64,000 nucleotides of DNA, from assembly GCF_036850765.1 (NCBI RefSeq), contig NC_089495.1, forward strand, positions 27,744,875 through 27,808,874. Direction: 5' to 3'. A model generated the notes under the pieces. That model saw only the letters and a list, made by a program, of their open reading frames with translations, was not told the DNA's origin and did no database searches. Position 1 is the first letter of the stretch, and the number at the start of each line of letters is the position of its first letter. The position numbers were made by a program, and so were the translations under genes. This DNA comes from Saccopteryx bilineata (Eukaryota > Chordata > Mammalia > Chiroptera > Emballonuridae). Of this stretch, positions 49,201 to 60,780 are shown one piece after another.

Positions 49201-50145
49201 TCGCTTATTAAGCGAGAATTAAAAAAAGCATTGAATCCAGGTTGTGTTTTGTGAGGAAAAACTGCGTGGACAAGTTGCCATCTAAAATTTCAAATTTAAA
49301 TCTAAAATTTAAAGATAATATATTTTTAAAAGATATATCAACAAAGCTATTTTTATATATAACACTTTGTAACAAATCCCTTAATTTGTGGCTCAATATA
49401 ACCACGTATTATTCTTACAAACTTCTGGGTCAGAGCAGAGGTCGTCCTGATCAAAGCCTGGCATGGCTGATCCCTGCTGAGCTGACACATGTATCTGCAG
49501 TCAGCCTGAAGGTTAGACAGACAGACTCTTCCAGACTAGGCTCCTTCCATGTCTGGGATTTTGGCTAGGATGCAGGACTGACTAAGCTCCGCTCCTTGTG
49601 TCATGATACAGTGGGTTAGGCTGGGTAGGTTCTCATGGTAAATGTAGTGGAGAGAAGTGTGCAGTCTTTTGAAGCTTAGTCTCGAAACACCCTCATTTCT
49701 GTAATAGTGTAGTGGCCAACGTAAGATTCGCCCCATTCAAGAGACTGGAAAATAGGAATCTTGACAAGAACCGCTCCTAAATCACAGTACAAAAGGGTGG
49801 AGCATTTGGGTCACAGTTTCAGATTCTCCATCTGAGACGAGTAAGAATTTGTCGGGTGAAAACAAAGGAGGAAGAGCACTGAAACAAAAAGTTTAGCATC
49901 GATAAATATATTAACAAGTACTTTATGTAGAAGAGGCTGCCATATAGCTTTTCATGCCTCTGGTCCTTCTGATCCACTGGCTCTTCTACCACAACCCTTT
50001 CCAACTTCTCTGCTATGTCATTTGGTACTGATCCTATGGTTAACCAGGTTTGGGAAAAGCTGAGTTAACCACATTTACAGAGGTATCTTTATTGTAACAC
50101 CTCTCAAAGGTTTGTACTTAATAGTAGTAAACACTTTTTGAATAT

Positions 50146-50297
50146 CATAGTCCTTTCTTATGCAAAGGGGTATGTTCAAAGTCCCCCAGTGGAGGCTTGA
50201 AACTTCAGATCATACTGAACCCAACGTATAGTATAGTTTTTCCTATATATACAGACCAATGACAAAGTTTAATTTATAAAATTAGGAACAGTAAAAT
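50146..50297 (+). mobile_element. Tigger-like DNA transposon, left part
   Basis: ATAGTCCTTTCTTATGCAAA, CAAAGTCCCCCAGTGGAGGC, CATACTGAACCCAACGTATA and GACAAAGTTTAATTTATAAA follow the order of a Tigger-type (pogo-like) mammalian repeat as I remember it. It is interrupted at 50298 by an LTR and continues at 50737. Confidence 0.72.
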
Positions 50298-50736
50298 TGT
50301 AGCAGGAAATGACCCAATGGAGGATAGACACTCAGATAGAACTTAATCAATGAAGAAAGGAGAATTTATTAAAGCAGGCGGAGCTTGTGGGTTTCTAGCT
50401 CCAAAACATGGGCTCCCCAAAGTTGATTTTCTTACAGGTTATATACATTTACAGTATCTAAGCAATGGGCATGTGGTTTCTTTGTTTAAGGTTTCCCAGG
50501 ACTCAAGGAGAGAGGAGGGAAAGTTTCAGTGGGGTCAGCAAGGGGGAAGGAGTTTCCCGATCACTGACATAGTTACATACAGATCCTGCTATTCGTGCTT
50601 TGTATTGTAACTATGGGATATAGTTAATTTATCACTGGCTGACCTGGTTACCCCTGCTGGCTCCTTTCCCTTGTATTTTTTTCATTTCTTCCTTCTCAAA
50701 GAAGAGGGGGCTGCCCCTCCTTCCTCAAGAGTAACA
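50298..50736 (-). mobile_element. ERV solo LTR, antisense, inside the Tigger-like element
   Basis: Read on the minus strand, the 439-bp piece runs TGTTACTCTTGAGG ... CTGCTACA, with a TATATAACCTG promoter-like box, AATAAATTCTCC as poly(A) signal and a short U5-like end. It begins TG and ends CA. No internal retroviral sequence is next to it, so it is a solo LTR. A clear TSD is not seen, and limits may be off by a few bases. Confidence 0.75.
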
Positions 50737-51110
50737 ACAAGAACTAATAATAAAATGGAACAAGTATAACAATGTGCTTTAGTAAAAGTTATGTGAATGT
50801 GGCATTTTTAAGTAGAATGAGGTTTGCCTGGACCCAAGCACTGTGACCCTGCAGCAGTTGATCTAATAACTAAGAAGAGTATGAAGGGACAGGTAGTGTA
50901 TAGAGCATGGACCCTGGGCAAAGGGATGACTCACATCTCAGGTGGGACAGAGAGATTTTATCATTCTACCCAGAGTGGCATGCATTTTAAAACTCATGAA
51001 TTGTTTTTTTTATAATTTCCCATTTAATATTTTCAGACCAAAGTTGACAGCGGGTAACAAAGTGAGAAAAGTGAAATCACAGATAGTGAAACAGTGGATT
51101 AGGGGAGGGG
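50737..51110 (+). mobile_element. Tigger-like DNA transposon, right part
   Basis: The element resumes with ACAAGAACTAATAATAAAAT, then GTTATGTGAATGTGGC, GCAAAGGGATGACTCACATC, CATTTAATATTTTCAGACCA and ends near GATTAGGGGAGGGGGAGCAG, where the consensus has a terminal repeat of the type GATAAGGGGGACTACTG. The two parts together make about 525 bp. Confidence 0.72.
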
Positions 51111-51129
51111 GAGCAGAGGCTGTACTTCC

Positions 51130-51295
51130 AGCATGCTAGGCGCTTCCCAGGGATTTACTTATTTAGTTCCCTAGCAACCACATGAAGTTAGTCCTATTAT
51201 TACTCACATTTTGTAAATAGGGTACTGAAGAAGAAAGAAGTTATGCTAATGTGCATTTGTAATCACTCAGCCAAGGCTATTGTCTGCAATGTTTT
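51130..51295 (-). mobile_element. MIR copy, antisense
   Basis: ATGAAGTTAGTCCTATTATT, CATTTTGTAAATAGGGTACT and GTAATCACTCAGCCAAGGCT follow the antisense MIR order. Diverged. Confidence 0.6.
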
Positions 51296-52544
51296 TCAAA
51301 TATTTATCACCAACTATCTCCTATTTAATGAGCATGTGATTACACCTCATATTTCACATTTGGGGATCCACTTCTCTAACAATGTTTAAGAGATAAATTG
51401 GGTCCTCTGTCCTAAATTAATTTAGTCCAGATTTTCTTCAACTTCTTTTTTTTTCTCAGCAACCAATTTTTTTCTTTTTGCACTGTGTAGAATTTATCTC
51501 TAAACATATGGTAAGTCCATGGCAACCTTTTAAACATTTTAATTCTTGCCTGTGAATGCTTGACTTAACCATGTTCTTCTATAACTAATGACAAATGTTC
51601 TCTTAAAAATGATGGGAACAAGTTATAAATATTTGCTCAAGCTTTATTTGGACTACATTTGAAAGCCGGAGGCATTTTTTACAAATCATGAAATGACGTA
51701 TAACAAATAGCCAGGCTCTCTCTAAGTTCAGAGGGAAATTCAGTGTATCCTACCTGTCAAAGGTGTGAGTGTTGGGTGTTCAGGCATAGAGAAGATGCTG
51801 TGCAGTTCAATGGAAAGAGCCCAAAGTAGGCAAAGAGGACGCTAATTAAAGAAGGTTCTAACCTCAACTCTCATGCCTACCAGCAGCTTCTCAAACAATT
51901 CTACTTTTTGCATCTCAGTTTCCACATATGTAAAAATAGGCATCATGAATATCTCTTCCACTACCTATATGTGGCTATGGCAGGGATCAAAAGAGATACT
52001 GTATGTGAAAAAAAAAAGCCAACAACTGTGTATTCCTATGCATATATTTTAGCAGAATGAGAACTACACAGTAACTGTCAATGGTAAACGTAGAATCAGA
52101 AACTCATACTTTTAGACCAAATTAATTGTTAGACATGCATGTAAAAATTTTAAATGGTCTACACTTATTTTTTCACCCCCCTGACCCTGAGGTTAAATAA
52201 TTTGGTTAGGATACCCAGAAAAACAGATGGTCTTTTCCCCTGGAATTGTATCTCCAAAAATCCAAACACTTTGAGAAAGATCATCAATATCAGTGTGTTC
52301 TGGATGTCATAAGTGAAAAATTATATAACATGCTAAAGACAACTACCCTTTTGTTATCACTGAAAGAACAAACACTTCTCTTCTGGCTTTTATGGACCCA
52401 AACTATCATTTCTTTCTATTGTCCTTTATATTCTTGGCAAAAAAAAAAAAAAAAAAGGAAAAAACAAATTATCATTCAATTGTGTCTTATATTGGCTTAC
52501 TAGTTTACCCAGGTGTTGAATTTATTAAGAAAACATTACTTATT

Positions 52545-52735
52545 GGTAGTCAACTATGAGGGAAGCACTTTACTAGGCAACAGAAATAAAACACTGAACA
52601 AAAACTAAATGCCCCACTGCCACAGAGGTTTCATTCTTCTGAGAGAAGACAAAGTGTGAAATACAGGGTAAGCTAGACACAGCACAGAGGAGGGGATTGC
52701 AGGGCTGTGATTCGGGGTGTATTTTAAAATAGTGT
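52545..52735 (-). mobile_element. L2 remnant, antisense
   Basis: AACTATGAGGGAAGCACTTT, CAACAGAAATAAAACACTGA and CAGAGGTTTCATTCTTCTGA fit the antisense of the L2 3' region. Diverged; ends approximate. Confidence 0.5.
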
Positions 52736-52783
52736 TATCACATGAAGTATAGTGGGGAAAGCCTATTTAAAGTAGATTCAAGG

Positions 52784-52891
52784 GCTTTGGCCAGTTGGCT
52801 CAGTAGTAGAGCGTCAGTCTGGCATGTGGAAGTCCCTGGTTCGATCTGGTCAGGGCATACAGGAGAAGCAACCATCCATCCCCCTTCTCTA

Positions 52892-52929
<38 letters not shown>

Positions 52930-53159
52930 AGCTCCCACAGCAATGGCTCATTCGAGCAAGTTGGCCCCAGGCACTGAGGATGGCACCAAGGCCTCACCTC
53001 AGGCACTAAAATAGCTCGATTGCTGAGCAATAAAGCAACAGCACCAGATGGGCACAGCATCGCCTGGTAGAGGGCTTGCCAGGGGATCCAGGATGGAGTG
53101 CATATGCCTGTCTGTCTCTCTGCCCCTCCGCCTTTGACTTAATATAAACATAAATAAAT
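52784..53159 (+). mobile_element. Family A SINE, diverged
   Basis: The TSD has one change (AAAGTAGATTCAAGG at 52769-52783, AAAGTAGACTCAAGG at 53160-53174). A (CT)n expansion occupies 52894-52926. The body is strongly diverged and has a single, decayed 3' unit (ATCGCCTGGTAGAGG). This is the oldest family A copy in the window. Confidence 0.92.
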
Positions 53160-53312
53160 AAAGTAGACTCAAGGAAAAAAATAGACTCAAAAAATGGGAA
53201 TAATCTGTTCTTTTGAGGAGCTTTACTATAAAAGAGAGAATATTTTTAAGCATGTTGAAACAGATTCTTAAAATGGAGATTATGGAGAGGTGTATTATAA
53301 ACAAGGTCTATA

Positions 53313-53522
53313 TGGGGGTTTCTCAATTCTGGCACTATTGATTTATGGGGTTGGATAATTCTTCTTTGTAAGGGGCTATCTTATGTTCTGTAGTATGCTT
53401 AGCAACATCCCTGGCCTATACCCACTAAACGCCACAGAGTGCCTACCAATTTCAACAATCAAAGACTTCTCCTGACATTCCCCAATATCCTCTGGAGAGC
53501 AACCATGGTTGAGAACCACCTG
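53313..53522 (-). mobile_element. MER20-like hAT-Charlie element, antisense
   Basis: The + strand runs GGGGGTTTCTCAATTCTGGC, GGATAATTCTTCTTTGTAAG, CAACATCCCTGGCCTATACC, and ends GGTTGAGAACCACCTG. This order and the length of about 210 bp fit the reverse complement of MER20 as I remember it, nearly full length. Confidence 0.78.
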
Positions 53523-53987
53523 TATCTGATAATATGTTGATGGGTCCCAGGAAATAGCTGAGGTAGGGTAAAAAAGTTAAAAAAAAAAAATTCACTAAAG
53601 AATCAGAATTCCAGGAACTGTGAGAGCAGGGAGATGGAAGAATCATCTATGTGCATACTGACATCTCCAAAATTAAAGCAGGAGTGTGCTGCCCAGAATG
53701 ACAGTGAGCCAGAAGTTAACTCTTCAGTGAATAATAAGAATTGACTTAGGCATCTGTAGATTGTTGCAACCAGAAGAGATAGTGTCTGGTAACATCTCAA
53801 AATATGAGCATCGAAAATGGAAAATGTTAGGGAAAAGAGAGAGGTGTTTCAGAGACAGCTATGAGAAACAGAGAGAACTACTGCTCCACCTCTGGGGGTA
53901 CAGAAAGAATAGGAGAAGAAGCGGTTCCTTTAAAGAAGGGCCAGGTATCAGAAATGGCAAGAAAAGAAAACATTCAGAGGTATGATT

Positions 53988-54498
53988 TGTAGGGAGAAAA
54001 ATTTCCCTCAACCCTCTTTGGGTCTCTGCCTGGGCCTAAGAATTAAACTGACATGAAACAACTTAACAAGAGAAAAGCATACAATTTTATTGAATTTTTA
54101 CATGTCCACAGGGGTCTTCACAAGAGAATGAAGACCTGAAAGAGTGACCAGACTGGGAGCTTTTATACCTTTAAAATAAAAAATAATAACTATGTGAAGA
54201 ATTGACAAGACAAAGGGGTTTGGACTCGTGGTAGTAAACAGTGAACTCACAGGGTTTGTTTATACAGCCTTTAGGATCTAAATTTCCTGTCCCTGGGGTT
54301 AAGAAACTTATAGGGTATTAATAAATAACTTATAGGATATTAAAAATTTTTGGAATAGCCCATAAATTAATATTTTGTAGTACAATAAAAATGTAATATT
54401 ATTATCTTTGGTACAGAGTAGAACTCAACTGTATCCAGACAAAATTTATTTGCACGGCTATGGATAAAAATGACGTGCATTATATCCAGTTTTCTACA
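53988..54498 (-). mobile_element. ERV LTR, antisense
   Basis: On the minus strand the piece begins TGTAGAAAACTGG and ends TTCTCCCTACA, giving TGTAG/CTACA ends. Inside are a TATA box (GGTATAAAAGCTCCC, about 54160-54175) and AATAAAATTGTATGC as poly(A) signal, in the right order for U3-R-U5. Purine-rich AGAGGGGGAGAAG lies just upstream of U3 (+ strand 54505-54517), like a polypurine tract, so a little internal sequence may remain. Resembles class I LTRs of the MER4/MER41 type; family not certain. Confidence 0.72.
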
Positions 54499-55002
54499 GT
54501 TTAACTTCTCCCCCTCTAAGGAGCTGTACTGGAAGCAAGTCTAAAGAGGTCAGTCTAATGAGCACAACATCCGGAATCAAATAATCCCCAGGTTAGTTAA
54601 ATGACACCCAAGACATCCTGAAAAGACACTCAGTGCTTTCTTTCATTGAAGTTCAAGCCTTTGACAACTTTTTCTTGACAGTACTAAATGTGTATTTGAA
54701 AAATCTGTTGAGTGTCTTTTATCTGTGCATCATCTCTCAACAACTTTAAGTCTCTACTATTTTCTTTCCTTCCTTCTGTTACCCCAAGAAATGGTGGTCT
54801 GTTTCCCTTCTTTGCCACCCACACCAGTAACTGAACATCTGAATCCATTAGCGGAAGATAAAAAGATAGAAGTGGCATGGTCTCTCCTACTCTCTCCTAC
54901 TATCTCCATTCTTATCTAAATCTAAGCAATTGCCAATCTCGAATTTTAATACTTATTATAAAAGATTGAGCCTGGGGGGGGCAGAGGTGAAAAAAAAAAG
55001 TC

Positions 55003-55285
55003 TGTTTTAATGTGTGAGGCTCCATCCATCACTGACATGGACCAGCCCTCTCCTTTTGTGTCTTTCCTATTTTACTCCCATTTTCAATATAATTAGACTC
55101 AGAGGGACTTGGTATTTGTCTTCAAATATTTGAAAGTCTGTCATATGGAAGATAGATTAGACCAGAGCTGCCTGGTCCCATGTGGAAGAACTAGGACTAA
55201 TTTTACAGAAACTATAGACATTTTAATCCTTTTTAGCAAGGATCATTTTTATAGAAATGTCTAAATCTGGGAGGAGCTTTTAAAA
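55003..55285 (+). repeat. Local duplication, copy 1
   Basis: This segment shares a long, ordered set of matches with 56345-56640, among them TCCATCCATCACTGACAT, TTTTCAATATAATTAGACTC and AAATATTTGAAAGTCTGTCA, continuing AGAGCTGCCTGGTCCCATGT. Identity is roughly 75-85 percent by eye. The starts of the two copies are 1.34 kb apart. Confidence 0.85.
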
Positions 55286-55469
55286 CCTTAACATAACTTC
55301 ATGGCTTTCAATGAACTATGCAAATAGTGCCAAACTCTTTGTTGACACTTTTTTTTTTAAACTTTTGGATAAGTGCTTCTCTTCCAGGCTGCCAGCAGGA
55401 TTTTTTTCTTTTTCTTTTCAGATTGAAGTTCTTGGTTCCTCACACTAACCAGCTCTTCATTCCCTAATC

Positions 55470-55704
55470 CAGGGATGGGAATTTTTATTGTAACACAAAG
55501 TGGTTGTGTTACAATAAAACTTTATTAATGGACACTGAAATTTGACTTACATATCATTTTTATGTATCACATATTATCACACTTTTTAATTTTTTTAAAC
55601 CATTTCAAAAAAGTTACAAACTATTCTTAGTACACAAGTCCTTCCTAAGCAGGTTAGCGGCCTGGATTTAGCCTGAGAGCCATAGTTTTCCAATTCTTGC
55701 CCTG
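55470..55704 (+). mobile_element. hAT-Charlie-like MER element
   Basis: It starts CAGGGATGGGAATTTTTATT, passes GTGTTACAATAAAACTTTAT, TGGACACTGAAATTTGACTT and GGCCTGGATTTAGCCTGAG, and ends TTCCAATTCTTGCCCTG. Same family as 28841 and 36757, with the 3' two thirds preserved and the left part deleted. Diverged. Confidence 0.72.
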
Positions 55705-56344
55705 ACCTCTCATTATAACTTGTCCAAAGGACACAAGGAGAATCATTAGATCTCAAAGGAGGTCCTGCAGGCTGAGAGTCTGCTGAGATTTAGGGTGATA
55801 AAAGTCCTAGAGCTCAATCAGAAGTCTTCATATCTTAACGTTTCTAAATCTAAGTCAGTGGAATTATTAAATGGTTCCATTTGAAGATATTTTGTTGGTG
55901 TATATGTTTTGAATGAAATACCTGGAGGGAAAGTCAGAAACTCCAATAGGGACAGGAGAGTGGTGGCAGTTCCACAACTGTCAGAGAAAAGCTTCTTCGG
56001 GATAAAGTGTTCTGCAGTCTCACTCATAATAAAGTTTGACTGCTCAGACACCACGTTACTGCCTTGTAAAACCAGGGCACTCTCTCCTATTATTATCATT
56101 TCAGGCTTAAAGTATAATGGAGTATAATAAAGACTCTCTTTAGAAGATAGTTTAGAGATTATTTCCCAGTCCATTGGGTAGCACTTATGTTAATACTATC
56201 AAGGCAGGTCCCCAAAAGGTAGTAACAAAAATTTTCAGCAGCACTTACAAGATTTCCTCAAAGGAAGGTTCTGATGACAACTGTTCAGTTTGGAGAAGCT
56301 AGGAGAAGGGATTTCTAAGGTACTTATCTCTGCTTTCACCTCTG

Positions 56345-56640
56345 CGTTTCAATATGTGCGGCTTCATCCATCACTGACATATACCAATTCCCCTACTTTT
56401 CTTTCTGTTCAATTTTTTTTTTCTTCCGTTTTCAATATAATTAGACTCAAGGGGACTTGACATTTGTCTCCAAATATTTGAAAGTCTGTCATATGGAAGA
56501 GGGATTAGACCAGAGCTGCCTGGTCCCATGTGATAGGACTAGAACCAATTCTGCAGAACCTACAAGGAGACTTTTTCTTCATTCCTTATAGTGAGCATCA
56601 TTTTCACAGAGCTGTCCAAATCTGGGATAAACTCTCAGAA
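56345..56640 (+). repeat. Local duplication, copy 2
   Basis: See copy 1 (55003-55285). This copy has a T-rich insertion (56407-56425) and continues as AGCTGTCCAAATCTGGGATA, also present in copy 1 as a shorter form. Part of both copies may be an old dispersed repeat. Confidence 0.85.
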
Positions 56641-56884
56641 TTTCAATGCACTGAAGGTATTTATACAGAGGCCCAAGTACTACTTGGAGGGGATTTTGTA
56701 AAGAGAATTCAAACATCCTAAAAAAGCTGAAGTACTAGTTGTAAAATTCTATAAGTCAATGGGTTGTTGGCTATTATATAATAATTAACAGCAGCTCCAT
56801 TATTTGACTTCCTAATATTATCAAAAACTGTACTGAAATCTACATATTTAATACAATGATAAGATCTATGCTATTAATATTTAA

Positions 56885-57020
56885 ATTTTATAAATGATAA
56901 TACCAAGGCTTAAGAAGTTAAGTAACCTGCCCTAAGTAACTGTTAGTAAATGAAAGAGTCTAGATTTGAATCCAGATCTAGTTGACACAGGGTCCAGGCT
57001 CTTGAAATTAATCTGCTTCT
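56885..57020 (-). mobile_element. MIR copy, antisense
   Basis: ATAATACCAAGGCTTAAGAA, GTTAAGTAACCTGCCCTAAG, AGAGTCTAGATTTGAATCCA and GGGTCCAGGCTCTTGAAATT follow the antisense MIR order. Confidence 0.72.
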
Positions 57021-57540
57021 TTCTACTAGTGGACTGCAGTGAGCTTTAAAGACTTGATTTCTGTTCCATGAAAGTTTTTCATCTAAGATAGACAAAAGTA
57101 AACGATATAGACTATATACATGGAACACCTTGCAGCTGTGAAAGTAAATGCATCAACATGCACACATAACACGAACATGTGGAATGAAAAATAAAATTTA
57201 TAGAACAATATGTACAATACACCATTTGCATAGAATTTCAAACATGCAAAATAAAACTAAAAATTGCTTAAGGGTTTATACATGATCATTAAGATATAAA
57301 CATGAGTGAGAATAACATATACTAAATGAAGTCAAAATAAATACACTGAAGGAAAAGATTAAAGTTGAAGAAGGTCAAGAGTCTTTATTATACATCTGTG
57401 TGATACATAGACTCTTTAAAAATGATATGTGTATGTGTTTAAATATATACAGGAGTGTAACCTGAAGAAAAGATTATTAAAATAAGACTTTTCAAAGCAA
57501 GTGAGGATACTTGTATTATTTTCTATACTCTCTCAATGTT

Positions 57541-57941
57541 TTTTTTTTGTTTTTTTTTTGCATTTTTCTGAAGCTAGAAACAGGGAGAGACAGTCAGACA
57601 GACTCTCGCATGCGCCCGACCGGGATCCACCCGGCACGCCCACCAGGGGCAACGCTCTGTCCACCAGGGGGCGATGCTCTGCCCATCCTGGGCGTCGCCA
57701 TGTTGCGACCAGAGCCACTCTAGCGCCTGGGGCAGAGGCCACAGAGCCATCCCCAGCGCCCGGGCCATCTTTGCTCCAATGGAGCCCTGGCTGTGGGAGG
57801 GGAAGAGAGAGACAGAGAGGAAGGCGCGGCGGAGGGGTGGAGAAGCAAATGGGCGCTTCTCCTATGTGCCCTGGCCGGGAATCGAACCCGGGTCCTCCGC
57901 ACGCTAGGCCGACGCTCTACCGCTGAGCCAACCGGCCAGGG
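57541..57941 (-). mobile_element. Family A SINE, antisense
   Basis: A near-consensus antisense copy with the perfect TSD CTATACTCTCTCAATGTT (57523-57540 and 57942-57959). An exact CCACCAGGGGGCG lies at 57661-57673 and a one-base-shorter CCACCAGGGGCAA at 57640-57652. Open frames of up to 141 codons across it are SINE artefacts. Confidence 0.95.
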
Positions 57942-58257
57942 CTATACTCTCTCAATGTTTGAAATATTTTATTTAAAATATTTATGACAAAATTAAATCA
58001 GAGAATTCCTTTTAGGAGCTATGTGGCAGATTAAATGCATATTAGTCTCCATCTCTCCCATCTGCAATGCCCACAAAAATGACAGCCTCTGTAAGGCCAT
58101 AAACTTACAGAGACAGATAGAACAGGAAAGAATCAAAGAACAGTGGGGAAATAAATCTGCGTAGAGGAGTGTTAAGTGAAGTAGCTTATCTGAGAAAGCT
58201 GAACCTTGGCCCTCTAGGGAAGATATATATAATAAAACATTAAAAAAAAACTCAGCA

Positions 58258-58651
58258 GGCCCTGGCCGGTTGGCTCAGTGGTAGAGCGTCGGCCTGGTGT
58301 GCGGGGGACCCGGGTTCGATTCCTGGCCAGGGCACACAGGAGAAGCGCCCATTTGCTTCTCCACCCCCCCCCCCTCCTTCCTCTCTGTCTCTCTCTTCCC
58401 CTCCCGCAGCCAAGGCTCCATTGGAGCAAAGATGGACCGGGCGCTGGGGATGGCTCCTTGGCCTCTGCCCCAGGCGCTAGAGTGGCTCTGGTCGCGGCAG
58501 AGCGACGCCCTGGAGGGGCAGAGCATCGCCCCCTGGTGGGCAGAGCTACGCCCCTGGTGGGCGTGCCAGGTGGATCCCTGTCGGTCGCATGCGGGAGTCT
58601 GTCTTGACTGTCTCTCTCCGTTTCCAGCTTCAGAAAAAAAAAAAAAAAAAC
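58258..58651 (+). mobile_element. Family A SINE
   Basis: A near-consensus copy with a tail of about 18 A and TSD AACTCAGCA (58249-58257 and 58652-58660). An exact CGCCCCCTGGTGG lies at 58527-58539 and a shorter unit ACGCCCCTGGTGG at 58548-58560. It is only about 315 bp from the opposite-strand copy at 57541. Confidence 0.95.
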
Positions 58652-58699
58652 AACTCAGCAATCAGAGGCAAATGTAATCAAGTCATCCGTTCCATTAGT

Positions 58700-58815
58700 T
58701 CAAAAAAATATTTGTTGTGTGCCTAATGTGTACTAAGTGTCGTTCTAAGAGTGAGGACATGCAGTAAACAAATAGTGAAGGTAGGAAGTCAGCCAACAAG
58801 CAGGGGTGGTTAAAA
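58700..58815 (-). mobile_element. L2 remnant, antisense
   Basis: TTTGTTGTGTGCCTAATGTG, TACTAAGTGTCGTTCTAAGA and GCAGTAAACAAATAGTGAAG fit the antisense L2 3' end. Confidence 0.6.
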
Positions 58816-59269
58816 CAATACTTAACAACAGGCTTTAGCAATTGCAGATAGACTCCCACATGCTGTCCCCATCACACCAGGTGGCTACACTGTGCCATCA
58901 CAGAGATTGTTTACTTGGTAGAAGCTGAACTTTCTTTAGAGTTCTTTTGGTTCACATATAGCTACAGAGAGAAGTGTGTGCTGTGGGTAGAACAATGAGA
59001 GTGACAACAAATATATTGAACTCTCCTCCCAACCCCACTTGTCTCCTACAATGCTTATTATCACCCGTGTAGGAAACTGCTGGATTTCTCTGTGGGAAAA
59101 TAGACAAGCCAGAGAGCAAAGAACATTAGATACTGACATTTGGAGGTCCTCAAATAAGACAGGTTAGGTCAACCTGATTACCAAACCGTGGAACGCATCA
59201 GTGGACAAGCCCTGCCTGCAGTATAGGGTTGTGTGTTTGCGTAGGTGTGCCTTACCTTAAAATATAAAT

Positions 59270-60780
59270 AAATAGTAAATGATGACCAAACATTTGGAGA
59301 AAGCCTCAAGAGGGCAAAGGAAGGATAAAAAAAGTTGAAAGAATAGCTGAGGGAAAAATGGAAATCTAAGGGGAAGAAAAAAACTTAAGAGTAAAACTAA
59401 AGAAAAAAAAACTAAAAGAATATTTATGATTAATATTCTTAGAGGGATAAGAAATGCAACTAGGAAAAAAATTTTTATAAAAAGAGTATTACAGAACAAC
59501 AATAAAAAAATTAGAGAATAAAAAAGAACTCTGAGAATCTAAAAAATGATATCAAAATTTAAAATAATTCCATAGAAATATTTAGTTTCAACTTAATGGT
59601 TGAGAAAATCTCCCAAAATATGAAACAAAAGCTATAAAAATTAGATGAGAAAATATAAGCAAATTAAGGAATTAAACTTGGAAATTTATATTTAAAAAGT
59701 AGCAATTCAAGATAGAACAGATAAAACAAAATAAAGTTGTTAAAGAGATTTTTAAAAAATACAACTCGAGCCTGACAAGGTGGTGGCATAGTGGATAGAG
59801 CATTGGTCTGGGTTGCTGAGGACCCAAATTGAAAACCCCGAGATCACTGGCTTGAACACAGGTTCCCTAGTTTGAGCGTGGGATCATAGACATGACCCCA
59901 AGGTTGCTGGCTTGAGCAAGGGGTTGCTGGCTCAGCTGGAGCACCATCCCTGTCAAAACACATATGAGAAAGCAATCAATGAACAACTTAAGTGACACAA
60001 CTATGAGCTGATGCTTCTCATCTCTCTCCCTTCCTGTCTGTCTGTCCCTGTCTGTTCCTCTCTCCACATACACCCCTCTCTCTCACTAAAAAAAAAAAAA
60101 AAAAATACAACTCAAATGGTAGAGCATGACATAAATTGAGAACACTTGTGAAATACTGAATTAAAGAATTTAAAAGATCCACAATTAGACACACTACACT
60201 TCTCTAAGTAAAATAATCTGGAATTCTATAATCAGCTAAACCATCATTAAATCAGGCAGATAGAAGAAAACCTTTTCAGACAGAAAAATTCTCAAATTTT
60301 TCTTTTCTTAGTAAACTTCAAAAAGATATGTACATGCTAACAAGAGAGAACACTAGAAAGAGGTAAGTCTGGAATCCAGAAAACAAAGATTCAAAACAAA
60401 AGAGAAGCTAAATTTCCAGGATGCTATTCCTGGGATATTCTGAGATGCCTGCTTGTGCTGCAAGCTCAGAGAGCAACCAATCCAAATTGGAACAGGAAAG
60501 CTGTGCTTTCCAGAAGCAATCTTTTCAGTAAGACAATAAAACAGATAAAACCCCTGATACATTTGAATATATCCAGCAGATAACTTCAAAGCTGTTAGAG
60601 ACTCCGCAGATAAACTTGTGATTGCTACAGAGATAACTAAGCAAAATGAAAAATGTAATGAGAGACCTTAGGAAGGATTTAACATTCTCTAAGAAGGGAC
60701 CCTTGAATCCATGTTAACACAATAAATTAAATTAATAAAAAATTTAAAAAAAATAATAAGAAAGAAAGAGACTGTGATTG
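59270..60780 (+). mobile_element. Old L1, A-rich part, interrupted by a SINE
   Basis: A-rich + strand with CAAGAGGGCAAAGGAAGGAT, GATTAATATTCTTAGAGGGA, TCCCAAAATATGAAACAAAA and TCTGGAATTCTATAATCAGC, then CTAAACCATCATTAAATCAG, resembles the 5' or pre-ORF region of old mammalian L1 (L1M). Stops in every frame. The family D SINE at 59770 splits it. Limits are approximate. Confidence 0.5.
59770..60099 (+). mobile_element. Family D SINE
   Basis: The head GCCTGACAAGGTGGTGGCAT is followed by repeated units of the type AGGTTGCTGGCTTGAGC, CAATCAATGAACAACTTAAG, a CT-rich tract and an A tail. The TSD is AAAAAATACAACTC (59754-59767 and 60100-60113); two extra bases, GA, separate the left TSD from the head. 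Confidence 0.93.
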
